Shown one piece after another: positions 8,536 to 16,505 of a stretch of 64,000 nucleotides of DNA. This stretch comes from an uncultured Collinsella sp. (lineage in GTDB: Bacteria > Actinomycetota > Coriobacteriia > Coriobacteriales > Coriobacteriaceae): positions 1 to 64,000 of the forward strand of contig CABVDH010000005.1 of the NCBI GenBank assembly GCA_902497065.1, in the 5' to 3' direction. The stretch's first letter is position 1. The number at the start of each line of letters is the position of its first letter. A model generated the notes under the pieces. The model saw nothing but the letters and a program-made list of their open reading frames with translations. It was not told the DNA's origin and did no database searches. A program made the position numbers and the translations under genes.

Positions 8536-9231
8536 TTACGCCTCCTTTTTCTGCTTGTCGCGGGCGGCCTTGGCGGCAAGCGCCGCGCGGACCTTGGCCG
8601 CTTTCTCGGGATCCATGGCGGCGAGCTTTGCCTCCATCTCGGCAGCCTTGAGCGCGGCCTTCGCAGCAGTTTCATCGTGCTGAGCATCGGAGCCGGCAGC
8701 CGCAGCGGGCTGAGCGACGGCAGCGCCCGCAGCATCGCCAGCGCCCGCAGTGCCCTCCCCCGCAGCGGCCGTGGCCTTGCGCGCCTTGGCCTCGGCGGCA
8801 GCACGGACCTTCATGGCTTTCTCGCGCGCGGCCTTCACCTCGGGCGTGATAACGCTCATGGGTTCGGCAGTCGAGACCTGGTAGAAAAAGCCCTTAAAGT
8901 CAATCTGCATATCGGTGATGGCAAGACCAAACAGGTCGTGCGCCTCGTTTTCAAACGGGAATACCGCCGGATAGTACGAGCTGATGGACGGAATCTCCTG
9001 GTACTGGTCGATGCCCTCAACCACCAGGTTCTCGATCGCATAGCTGCCGTCCTGCGCAATATGCTCCTGAGCAGCACGAACGTCGATAAACGTATAGACC
9101 AAGCGATACGATCCGTCGTCCACACAGCGCTCGGCATGCATCTGCACAAAGCGCGCGCCGGTACCTTTGAGCGCCTGCACATGCGGCAACAGTTCATCGA
9201 TCCCGACGGTGGTGTAGATTGCCTTTTGCAT
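8536..9231 (-). CDS. echD: Ech hydrogenase NuoC-like subunit with Ala/Lys-rich tail
   Basis: A 231-residue protein. The first ~125 residues resemble the NuoC/HycE-N/EchD 30-kDa fold: YRLVYTFIDVR, a short variable loop, then SISSYYPAVFPFENEAHDLFGL, close to the family signature around ExxEAxDMFG. This subunit links the catalytic and small subunits of complex-I-like hydrogenases and has no cofactor of its own. After about residue 135 the sequence becomes low-complexity (Ala, Lys, Glu) with a likely helical or disordered tail, which lengthens it beyond typical EchD. Start ATG overlaps the echC stop by one base (TAATG), so translation is probably coupled. Confidence 0.88.
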   Translation of the reverse strand: MQKAIYTTVGIDELLPHVQALKGTGARFVQMHAERCVDDGSYRLVYTFIDVRAAQEHIAQDGSYAIENLVVEGIDQYQEIPSISSYYPAVFPFENEAHDLFGLAITDMQIDFKGFFYQVSTAEPMSVITPEVKAAREKAMKVRAAAEAKARKATAAAGEGTAGAGDAAGAAVAQPAAAAGSDAQHDETAAKAALKAAEMEAKLAAMDPEKAAKVRAALAAKAARDKQKKEA

Positions 9232-9812
9232 TACTCGGCCTCCTTTGCAGCGGCGGGCGCGCCGTCAGCCGCGCCTACGTCGACACCGGCCCCGGCCTCA
9301 GCCGCAGCCACAAACCCGTCCTCGCCCAGCTCAACGCCACCGTCCCAGGTTGCGGCGCCGCCCACGGTAAGCGGGTCACCGCCGGAGCGCATCACGGCCT
9401 CCTTCTGGTCCAGGATGCCGCACGCCTCAACGATGGCGTCGATCACGGTCTCGGGACGAATGGCGCACCCGGGCGCGTACACGTCCACGGGAATTGCGCG
9501 GTCCACGCCGCCGATCACGTTATAGGCATCGCGGAACACGCCGCCCGAACACGCGCAGATGCCGCAGGCCACCACGCACTTGGGCTCGAGCATCTGGTTG
9601 TAAATCTGGCGCACGACAGGCAGGTTCTGGGCATTGACCGACCCCGTCACCAAAAAGATGTCCGCATGCTTGGGGTTGCCGGTGTTGACCACACCAAAAC
9701 GCTCCGCATCAAACAGTGGGGTAAGCGAGGCCAGCACCTCGATATCGCAGCCGTTGCAGCTCGAGCCGTCGTAATGAATAACCCACGGCGAGCGCGACAT
9801 TTTATGATCCAT
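9231..9812 (-). CDS. echC: Ech hydrogenase small (NuoB-like) subunit
   Basis: A 193-residue NuoB/EchC-type small subunit that holds the proximal 4Fe-4S cluster and delivers electrons to the NiFe site. SSCNGCDIEVL gives C19 and C22. The further ligands are in the CVVACGICACSGG stretch and in YAPGCAIRPE, the equivalent of GCPPRPE in relatives. The last ~45 residues (after DGGVELGEDG) are Ala/Gly-rich and not part of the core fold. GGAGG lies at good spacing before ATG. The gene is 12 bp from the upstream echAB fusion and overlaps echD. Confidence 0.94.
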   Translation of the reverse strand: MDHKMSRSPWVIHYDGSSCNGCDIEVLASLTPLFDAERFGVVNTGNPKHADIFLVTGSVNAQNLPVVRQIYNQMLEPKCVVACGICACSGGVFRDAYNVIGGVDRAIPVDVYAPGCAIRPETVIDAIVEACGILDQKEAVMRSGGDPLTVGGAATWDGGVELGEDGFVAAAEAGAGVDVGAADGAPAAAKEAE

Positions 9813-9824
9813 GGATGCCGCCTC

Positions 9825-12707
9825 CTAAATAAATACGTCGACGAGGATGGGCATAAGGTTGAGCAGGCCAAACACCAGCGCCACGCCCCATCCGAGCCTA
9901 AAGCAGCTGCGCCAGGTGCTGCGTGCGAAGGTGTTGTCGATCAGCACCTCGACAAAATACGTCGCAGCCATCACGACCAGGGCGACCACCCAGCTCACCG
10001 GGTTGTCCCAAACAAAGAACATGCCCACCCACATCAAAAACAGCACGGTCTCGCACCAGTGCATAAGGGTCATCTTGGCCAGCGTGCCGCCGCTCATCTC
10101 GGTGGTGACGCCCTGGACAATCTCCTGATGCGCGTGATGCGAGTACGAAAGGTCAAACGGCGACTTGCGCAGCTTGATGGTAAGCACCGCGAGCAGCGCG
10201 AGGAAGATGGGCGCGCTGTACACGATGATGGGGGCCGACTGCCCCGTCACGGCGATAGAGTCGAAGCTATCGGTGGCAAGGTACAGGCCCACGCTCATCA
10301 GCAGAACGGCGGGCTCGTAGCTCATAACCTGCAGCAACTCACGGTCGGCGCCAACCTGGGCAAACGGACTTTGCGTCGAGGCGGACGCCAGCACCACAAA
10401 GATCGCGGCGAGCGTAACCATAAAGGCGCACAACAGCGTGTTGGAACCCGACACAAAGATGCCGCCGCCCACGACGGTAAAGATGAGCGCACACGCCATG
10501 TAGGTATCGTCCATGGTGTTTACGCTGGCGGGGGCCTTGCGCAGCAGCTTGGCAACGTCGTAGAAGGGCTGCAGCAGGCAGGGGCCCACGCGGCCCTGCA
10601 TGCGGGCCGAAAGTTTGCGGTCAACGCCGTCGATCAGGCCGCCCACAAGCGGCGCCAGCAAGGCAAATGCCACGGTGCCAATAAAAATGCCCACGACGCC
10701 CGAACCTTCAAAATACTTGCCGCGCAACACCGAGGGCGCGCTCATGGCAAGTCTCTCGGGCCCAATCCACGCGCAACACAGCAGCGCAAAAAAGATAATG
10801 CTGCAGCACACGACGCTACCCGCGGGGCCAATACGCTTCTCGCCAAGGGCGTCCTCCGAGTACCAATTGCGCTTTTCGGCCTTCACCTCGTGTCCCATCG
10901 AGCCGCGGAAATGGCGATATTTGTCGGTTCCCACACCCGAAAGGTACACGTTGACGTGCGGCTTGTTGCTCACGCGGAATGAAGTCAGCAGCACCACGGC
11001 GATAAACGCCACGATAACCACCATCAGATACATGGCGTCCTTGCCGATAACGTACGGCACGCGGCCAAACACCATGGCCAAGTAAGGCGACACCAGACCG
11101 CTCGAGATAACCGGAAACGCCACGCAGCACAGAATCAGCAGCGCGGCGATGGTGTTGAGGGCCATCCATTCGGTCTTATGGACATTGACCTCAACGTTTT
11201 GAGCCGTGGGGTCGACACCCGAAAGCTTGGCAAGCCACTTGCCCCAGAAGAAGAACGTCGCGGCCGAGCCAAAGGCCAGCACCATGATCATGAGCACGTT
11301 GCCAGTCTGCGCGAACGCCACCAGGGCGCCCCACTTGGACACGAGCATGCCAAACGGCGCCACAAACATGCCCATGATGCCCAGCATCATCAGACGCGTC
11401 AGGTGCGGCATGCGGCTGAACATACCGTCCATGTCCTCGATATCGCGGCTGCCGATATGATGCTCGGCCGTGCCCACGCACAGGAACAGCAGCGACTTTG
11501 CCACCGTGTGGAACAGGATCAGAAAGATGGCCGCCCATACGGCCTCGGGCGCGCCGACACCCAGGCAGGCACTGATGAGGCCCAAGTTGGAAATGGTGGA
11601 GTACGCGAGCACGCGTTTGGCGTTGCTCTGCGAGATGGCCATGAGGGCAGCAAGCAAAAACGTGATGGCGCCCACACTCGTGACCATAAAGCCGGTTACG
11701 GGATAGATAGCATAGAGCGGGCTCAGCTTGACCATTAGGAACACGCCGGCTTTAACCATGGTTGACGAGTGCAGCAGGGCGCTCGTGGGAGTGGGGGCAA
11801 CCATAGCACCCAACAGCCAAGTGTGGAACGGCATCTGTGCGGCCTTGGTGAGTGCGGCGAGCGACAACAGGATGACCGGCATCACCAGCAGTGCGGATTG
11901 CGCGGTACCGGCGCCGGAAAGCTCGATCATGCCCGAGATGGTCAGCGGCATGCCGTTAACGTGCAAGAACATAAGGCCCGCCAAAAACGCGATACCGCCC
12001 AGCATGTTGAGGATGATCTGGGTGAAAGCGTTCTTGATGGCCTCGGGCGTGCGCGTGTAGCCAATCATAAGGAACGAGCACACGGTGGTGATTTCCCAGC
12101 CGCAGAACAGCCACTCAAGGTTGTCGCTCGTCACGATGACGAACATGGCCGAGAGGAACAGGAACATAAGCGCCAGGAACTGCGGGCGACGGTCGGGCGC
12201 GGTCTGCCCGCGCAGTGCGGCCTCGTGCTCGTCGTGGGCCTGGAAGTCCTTCATATAACCCAAGGCATACACGCAGATGAGGCTGCCAACAATGCCGACG
12301 GCGAGGACCATGATCACGCTCATGTAGTCCAGGTAGAGCGGCGTCGCCGTGACGGCTTCGGCCGCGGGCAGCGTCATGGCTGCAAAGGCGAGCGAGCCCA
12401 CCAGCTGGACTATGCCGAGCACCATGGTGAGCGCGTTCCTATATTTGTACGCGTTGTACAGGATGACGGCGCACAGAATTACGTCGATGACGGAGCTGAT
12501 GATCGAGAGCACATGCGAGGTGCCGGGGGCAACCTCAAAGCTCTGCGGACCCATGCCAAAAAACATGACGGCGACTACAACTGTCACCGCCATAATAATG
12601 CCGGAACCTATGAGCCCCACCGCATCGCGGGCGCGGTCACCGCGCGCGAACAGCATACCCAACGCCGGTACCAGCGGAAACAGGGTAAGGAAATACAGTA
12701 GCGTCAT
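9825..12707 (-). CDS. echAB: Fused EchA-EchB: ion-pumping antiporter-like plus NuoH-like membrane subunit
   Basis: A 960-residue polytopic membrane protein. Residues 1 to about 640 are NuoL/MrpA/EchA-like: the conserved helix around QMPFHTWLLGAMVAPTPTSA (about 290-310) and LHSSTMVKAG are the proton-antiporter signature. Residues from about 655 to 960 are NuoH/EchB-like: DRKLSARMQGRVGP at about 695-708, a conserved acidic loop, and SPFDLSYSHHAHQEIVQG near 848. In known Ech operons these are two genes. Here the frame is open through the junction near position 10730, with a hydrophobic connecting helix. It leads the ech operon. A genuine fusion is likely because the downstream genes are intact; a sequencing error that joined two genes cannot be excluded from the text alone. 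Confidence 0.93.
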   Translation of the reverse strand: MTLLYFLTLFPLVPALGMLFARGDRARDAVGLIGSGIIMAVTVVVAVMFFGMGPQSFEVAPGTSHVLSIISSVIDVILCAVILYNAYKYRNALTMVLGIVQLVGSLAFAAMTLPAAEAVTATPLYLDYMSVIMVLAVGIVGSLICVYALGYMKDFQAHDEHEAALRGQTAPDRRPQFLALMFLFLSAMFVIVTSDNLEWLFCGWEITTVCSFLMIGYTRTPEAIKNAFTQIILNMLGGIAFLAGLMFLHVNGMPLTISGMIELSGAGTAQSALLVMPVILLSLAALTKAAQMPFHTWLLGAMVAPTPTSALLHSSTMVKAGVFLMVKLSPLYAIYPVTGFMVTSVGAITFLLAALMAISQSNAKRVLAYSTISNLGLISACLGVGAPEAVWAAIFLILFHTVAKSLLFLCVGTAEHHIGSRDIEDMDGMFSRMPHLTRLMMLGIMGMFVAPFGMLVSKWGALVAFAQTGNVLMIMVLAFGSAATFFFWGKWLAKLSGVDPTAQNVEVNVHKTEWMALNTIAALLILCCVAFPVISSGLVSPYLAMVFGRVPYVIGKDAMYLMVVIVAFIAVVLLTSFRVSNKPHVNVYLSGVGTDKYRHFRGSMGHEVKAEKRNWYSEDALGEKRIGPAGSVVCCSIIFFALLCCAWIGPERLAMSAPSVLRGKYFEGSGVVGIFIGTVAFALLAPLVGGLIDGVDRKLSARMQGRVGPCLLQPFYDVAKLLRKAPASVNTMDDTYMACALIFTVVGGGIFVSGSNTLLCAFMVTLAAIFVVLASASTQSPFAQVGADRELLQVMSYEPAVLLMSVGLYLATDSFDSIAVTGQSAPIIVYSAPIFLALLAVLTIKLRKSPFDLSYSHHAHQEIVQGVTTEMSGGTLAKMTLMHWCETVLFLMWVGMFFVWDNPVSWVVALVVMAATYFVEVLIDNTFARSTWRSCFRLGWGVALVFGLLNLMPILVDVFI

Positions 12708-12759
12708 ACCATCACTCCCCCATGCAAAAACGCTGCAATTGTTTAACGTTATAGCTCAA

Positions 12760-12770
12760 TTGAGGAATAG
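12760..12770. promoter_or_regulatory. TTGAGGAATAG motif upstream of the ech operon
   Basis: TTGAGGAATAG occurs about 55 bp upstream of the echAB start, joined to a small dyad CTCAATTGAG. The same 11 bases form the arm of the palindromes around the DUF4143 ATPase gene at 17.3-18.7 kb. Whether this is an operator or a decayed repeat copy is unknown. A TTGACC word lies further upstream on the minus strand, but no convincing -10 partner was found. Confidence 0.35.
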
Positions 12771-12962
12771 CGGCGGCAGGTTTTCGGTCAACTGGGGAGT
12801 TTTAGGCGTACGGGGCAAGGGTACGTCCGCATTGGAGTAGAGGGGTGACGCTCCCTTACCGCAACGACAGACGCGCGGGCCACTGCGCGCGGTTTATTGA
12901 CCACGTTGGAGGATGTCCCGATAGGCTCGCGCCGGTCCAAAAAGTTGGCGCGGCAAGAAAAA

Positions 12963-12979
12963 TGCGCCCCGTGGGCGCA
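12963..12979 (-). terminator. Intrinsic terminator of the HTH gene
   Basis: Read on the minus strand, TGCGCCC-ACG-GGGCGCA is followed by a T-run (TTTTTC). It lies about 12 bp past the stop codon of the HTH gene at 12992. Confidence 0.85.
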
Positions 12980-12991
12980 CCATCCCGTTTG

Positions 12992-13387
12992 CTATTCCGC
13001 CTTTTTAACGCGCGGCTTGCGACCGCGCGGCTTATCGACCAGTGCGGACTCACCGCTCTCACGGTACTGACGGCACCAAGCCTTGACCGAAGACTCGCTG
13101 GGAATCTTGTGCTTGATCATGGCCTCGCGAACCGTCAAGCCGTTTTCCAGACGGTCCTTAACCACAGCGAGCTTTACGTCGTACGAATAGGTGTGATGAT
13201 GCGAACCGGCATTGAGAACGGCGTCGGCACCGCCCACGGCATACGCGCGGGCCCACTGACGAGCCGTGGCCTGGGGAATGCCAAGCTCCGCAGCGAGGGC
13301 GCGATGACCGACCCCCTCTTGGATGATCTCGACGGCGCGCTGCCTAACCTCGGGCGCATGCGTGCGAGTCCTAGTTGCTTCCGACAT
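12992..13387 (-). CDS. Solo transposase-type helix-turn-helix protein
   Basis: About 131 residues with two consecutive HTH units of the kind found in IS3/IS630 OrfA proteins: VRQRAVEIIQEGVGHRALAA followed by LGIPQATARQWAR, then VKDRLENGLTVREAMIKHKI followed by SESSVKAWCRQY. It ends in a basic RGRKPRVKKAE tail. No orfB, terminal inverted repeats or target duplication could be found beside it, and it has its own terminator, so it may be an orphan or domesticated DNA-binding protein. ATG at 13387 is preferred; a GTG at 13396 is also possible. A TTGAGC...TATCTA pair 17 bp apart (13438-13466, minus) could be its promoter. Confidence 0.75.
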   Translation of the reverse strand: MSEATRTRTHAPEVRQRAVEIIQEGVGHRALAAELGIPQATARQWARAYAVGGADAVLNAGSHHHTYSYDVKLAVVKDRLENGLTVREAMIKHKIPSESSVKAWCRQYRESGESALVDKPRGRKPRVKKAE

Positions 13388-13732
13388 ACCTGCCACTTCT
13401 TAGCCTTAACCGTTAATCTGCCTTCTTACGTGCAAGTTAGATAGTAGCATTTTACTGTTTGCTCAAAGCAGTTAATTAAAATAGACGCGGCGTTATCTGG
13501 GCATTTGGCACCAAATTACGACATTTCTTTATCGATTATTTACGCTGGTAGCTGACTCACGGCTAATCGTCATTCGCTTGTCAACAAAATTGGCATCTCT
13601 TTATGTCCTTTGGTATAGATGATATGGTTATTAACCCCTCCCCCAATAATTTTGAGTGATCTGCGAGGCAGTAGACGTCCTCGCTCCTCATGATTACCGC
13701 GCATTGCCATCCACCGGAGCAAAACAAAAAGG
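13388..13732. other. AT-rich gene-free stretch
   Basis: About 345 bases that are visibly more AT-rich than the surroundings (for example the block around 13480-13640). There is no frame with recognisable protein features; a 67-codon minus-strand frame at 13581-13784 has no family resemblance and overlaps the terminator. It holds a possible promoter for the HTH gene at 13438-13466. The composition could reflect transferred or decayed mobile DNA. Confidence 0.5.
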
Positions 13733-13760
13733 GCGAGACCTGCGCGCTTGCAGGCCCCGC
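13733..13760 (-). terminator. Intrinsic terminator of the FAD oxidoreductase gene
   Basis: On the minus strand an 11-bp GC stem (with two G-U pairs) around the loop AAGCGC is followed by CCCTTTTTGTTTTG. It lies about 75 bp past the stop of the gene ending at 13835. Confidence 0.78.
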
Positions 13761-13834
13761 ACCGGTTGACATCCGACGGGACACAGCCGGGCGAGACGGA
13801 TCCGTGCTACCGCCCCGCCTGGCCGCGAAGTTAA

Positions 13835-15865
13835 CTACAGCTCGTTGGCCGCGTGATATGCCGTGCGAATGGCGCTCGCGATGTCGGCGGTGCGCTCGCC
13901 CGAGCAGTCTCCCACGCAGGTCACGGGCACCGTCACGCCATCCAGGTCAAACGCGTTGGCCTTGGAGCCCACGGCCATCACCACGTAATCGCAGGCGATC
14001 TTTACCGGCTCCTCGGCGCCGTCCTCGGTAGTGCGAATGGCCTCCACGCCCTCGTCGGTAATGGCGGTCAGGCGGGTCTTCACGTGCTGCTCCACGTTGT
14101 GCTCTGCAAAGTCGCTCATAATCAGCGGCAGAATGGTCTCGGACTCGCCCGCGGCAATCTTGTCGAGCAACTCGACAATCGCCACCTCGCAGCCGCGCTG
14201 CAGCAGGTACTCGGCAGTCTCGGTGCCCACCAGGCCACCGCCAATGACGGCGACGCGGCCCGTAAGCTCCACCTTGCCGGCCAGCACGTCCCAGCTCGAG
14301 ATGACCTTGTCCGAGTCGGCACCCGGAACGGGGATGACCACGTCGTGCGCGCCCACGGCAACAATCGCAGCGTCGGCGGCGTTGAGGTCCTCAGCGGTAG
14401 CGGCATGGCTGAGCTCAACCTTCACGCCCAGGCCGGGCAGAATCTTCTCGTAGTACTCAACCGAGCGCATGATCTCGTCCTTGCGCGGAGGCGCAGCCGC
14501 CAGCACAATCTGGCCACCCAGATGATCGCTCGCCTCGTAAACGGTCACGTCGTAGCCGCGCTTGGCCGCCACGCGTGCGGCCTCTAGGCCGGCGATGCCG
14601 CCGCCCACCACGGCGATCTTCTTGTCGCCCTCGCCCGGCTTAATGGCTATGGTCGCCTCGTCGCCGTTCTCGGCATTGAGCACGCACGAGATGTACCTGC
14701 GATTTTGAATCGCATCGACGCAGCCCTTGTTGCAGTTGAGGCACTCGCGAACGGGCTCGCCCGTGGCGGCCTTCAGCGCAATGTCGGGGTCGCACATGAG
14801 CGAGCGGCCGTAGGCGATGATGTCGGCCGCGCCGTCTTCCAGAATCTTCTCGCCGGCCTCGACCGAGACAACACGGCCGACGGTTGCCACCGGCACGGAA
14901 ACCAGGGCCTTGACGCGCTCGGCCACGGGCAGCGTCCAGTTGTAGGGCATGGCGCCCATGGGCGGAATGGTGTCTCCCATGTTGCCGGTGTGGTTGGCCT
15001 GCGCGACCTGGATCATGTCGATGCCCGCGCCCTCGAGCAGCTTGGCGAACTCGCAGGCCTCGTCGGGCTGCAGGCCGCCCTTGCCGCGCGGCGTGCCGTC
15101 GGGGTTCTCCATGATCACGGGGAGCTTGTACTCCACCATCAGCTGCGGCGCTGCTTCCTTAATGGCAGCGACGACCTCGAGCGCATAGCGAACGCGGTTC
15201 TCGAACGAGCCACCATACTCGTCGGTGCGCTTGTTGAGGATGGCCGAGCACAGCGAACCCACCAGACGGTCGCCGTGGACCTCGATGGCGTCGATCCCGG
15301 CCTGCTGCGCGCGGGCGGCCGAGGCAGCGATGGCCTCCTTGATCTGGGTGAGCTGCTCTACGCTCGCCTCGTTCACAAAGTGCTGCATGTCGTGGTGCAG
15401 CTTGGCGTAGGCCTGGTTGCGGATCTCGTTGGACTCGGCCATCTTGGCGGCAAAGGTCTCCTCGTCGCCGGCGGCCTTGGCCTCCTGCGCGGCCTTGGCG
15501 GCGACCATGGAACCCATGACCATGCGGCCGACACCGGGCACGTCGTACTCGGGGTGGAACAGCTGCAGCGCGACCTTGGCACCGTGCTTGTGGACGGCAT
15601 CGGCCAGCGCCTTAAACGTGGGGATCTGGGCGTCGGTTGCCAGCTTGGGCGTGGGGCTTGCGGTCATGACGGGGGCAACGTCGCCGATGACGATGTAGCT
15701 CACGCCGCCACGGGCCAGGCGCTCGTAAAAAGCCAGGCTGCGCTCGCCAATGGAACCGTCGCGCTCCTCGTAGCCGGTGGTGAGCGGCGGGAACATAATG
15801 CGGTTTTTGAGCTCAAGGGGGCCAACCGTAATGGGCTGGAGCAGCTTGGATGCAGGTGCGGTCAT
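13835..15865 (-). CDS. Old Yellow Enzyme-type NADH:flavin oxidoreductase with FAD/NAD domain (FadH/BaiCD family)
   Basis: A 676-residue flavo-iron-sulfur enzyme. Residues 1 to ~340 form the FMN TIM barrel (PITVGPLELKNRIMFPPLTT, later HGDRLVGSLCSAILNKRTDEYGG). Around 350-370 the motif CLNCNKGC plus a Cys 11-12 residues later binds one 4Fe-4S cluster. From ~390 an FAD/NAD-binding module follows (IAVVGGGIAGLEAARVAAKRGYDVTVYE and a second VAVIGGGLVGTETAEYL). The family includes 2,4-dienoyl-CoA reductase, trimethylamine dehydrogenase and BaiCD/BaiH; the substrate cannot be told here. Start: of two in-frame ATGs, the second (15865) has AGAGG at the better spacing. It is monocistronic with its own terminator. 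Confidence 0.92.
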   Translation of the reverse strand: MTAPASKLLQPITVGPLELKNRIMFPPLTTGYEERDGSIGERSLAFYERLARGGVSYIVIGDVAPVMTASPTPKLATDAQIPTFKALADAVHKHGAKVALQLFHPEYDVPGVGRMVMGSMVAAKAAQEAKAAGDEETFAAKMAESNEIRNQAYAKLHHDMQHFVNEASVEQLTQIKEAIAASAARAQQAGIDAIEVHGDRLVGSLCSAILNKRTDEYGGSFENRVRYALEVVAAIKEAAPQLMVEYKLPVIMENPDGTPRGKGGLQPDEACEFAKLLEGAGIDMIQVAQANHTGNMGDTIPPMGAMPYNWTLPVAERVKALVSVPVATVGRVVSVEAGEKILEDGAADIIAYGRSLMCDPDIALKAATGEPVRECLNCNKGCVDAIQNRRYISCVLNAENGDEATIAIKPGEGDKKIAVVGGGIAGLEAARVAAKRGYDVTVYEASDHLGGQIVLAAAPPRKDEIMRSVEYYEKILPGLGVKVELSHAATAEDLNAADAAIVAVGAHDVVIPVPGADSDKVISSWDVLAGKVELTGRVAVIGGGLVGTETAEYLLQRGCEVAIVELLDKIAAGESETILPLIMSDFAEHNVEQHVKTRLTAITDEGVEAIRTTEDGAEEPVKIACDYVVMAVGSKANAFDLDGVTVPVTCVGDCSGERTADIASAIRTAYHAANEL

Positions 15866-16007
15866 GAACATTCCTCTCTTGTAGGCGCGACGGCGATGAT
15901 GCCGCGTAGTTGTCTAGAGGATATGGCATGGGGGCACAGCGGCACAACGGAAATCGGCGAATATCAGGTGGCAGCAGGTGGATGGGGCGTGGCGGCCCGT
16001 CGGTTTA

Positions 16008-16062
16008 TCTCAATCTGTAACAGTTACGCGACAAAACCGGGTCTTACTGTTACAGATCGAGA
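16008..16062. repeat. Hairpin repeat, copy 1 (CTGTAACA arms)
   Basis: The 16-base arms at 16008-16023 and 16047-16062 (TCTCAATCTGTAACAG and its near-complement) enclose a 23-base loop containing AAACCGGGTC. It is the first of two tandem related hairpins. Confidence 0.85.
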
Positions 16063-16087
16063 CAAACACGACCCAACCCACCGGTAT

Positions 16088-16144
16088 ATCTCGGTCTGTA
16101 ACACCTAGTCGCCCAAATCGGGTCTAGATGTTACAGACCGAGAT
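16088..16144. repeat. Hairpin repeat, copy 2 (CTGTAACA arms)
   Basis: A perfect 16-bp inverted repeat (ATCTCGGTCTGTAACA at 16088-16103 and its complement at 16129-16144), followed by TTTT. The arms and the loop CAAATCGGGTCT resemble copy 1, about 80 bp to the left. A partial third GAGACCGAG follows near 16152. It may serve as a terminator on the plus strand; no plus-strand gene precedes it closely. Confidence 0.85.
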
Positions 16145-16194
16145 TTTGCTTGAGAGACCGAGAATTGGACCGAAAACACGGTCCCGAAATAACA

Positions 16195-16225
16195 AAAAAG
16201 CTCGCCGGCTAGGCCGACGAGCTGC
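16195..16225 (-). terminator. Terminator of the initiator tRNA gene
   Basis: On the minus strand AGCTCGTCGGC-CTA-GCCGGCGAGCT is followed by TTTTTTG, starting a few bases beyond the CCA end of the tRNA. Confidence 0.9.
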
Positions 16226-16232
16226 AAGTTCT

Positions 16233-16309
16233 TGGTCGCGGGGGCAGGATTTGAACCTACGACCTCCGGGTTATGAGCCCGGCGAGCTACCAGACTGCTC
16301 CACCCCGCA
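16233..16309 (-). tRNA. Initiator tRNA-fMet (CAU)
   Basis: A 77-nt cloverleaf with encoded CCA. The anticodon loop CTCATAA is closed by GGG/CCC, the three consecutive G-C pairs that mark initiator tRNAs. The D arm (GGAGCAGTCTGGTAGCTCG) and T arm (GGTTCAAATCC) are standard. The first acceptor position appears as U1 opposite G72, a weak pair in place of the classical C-A mismatch. It has its own terminator; no integrase or att-like duplication was noticed at its 3' end. Confidence 0.95.
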
Positions 16310-16505
16310 ATGTCTGGGCGCCTCATGTGCGCAAGAAAGGATATTACGCGGGAGTTCGGTAAACGGCAAGGAAAATCTCGTAGAGCATAATTCCTTCATA
16401 TTTAAACCCCTCAGCCCCTATCACCGTAAACGAATCGCAGCCGAGCGCCGTCGACGGCACGTATACAATGGTGCGCGTCCTTTTATGCCAACACCGGGAG
16501 TAGAC

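Noticed and set aside
13581..13784. 67-codon minus-strand frame in the AT-rich gap
   Set aside because: No ribosome-binding site of note, no family resemblance, and overlap with a terminator hairpin.
16233..16309. tRNA-fMet as a possible integration (att) site
   Set aside because: No integrase gene, no duplicated tRNA 3' end and ordinary housekeeping genes on both sides.
16105..16326. 73-codon minus-strand frame
   Set aside because: Lies across the initiator tRNA gene and its terminator; the apparent peptide is translated tRNA.
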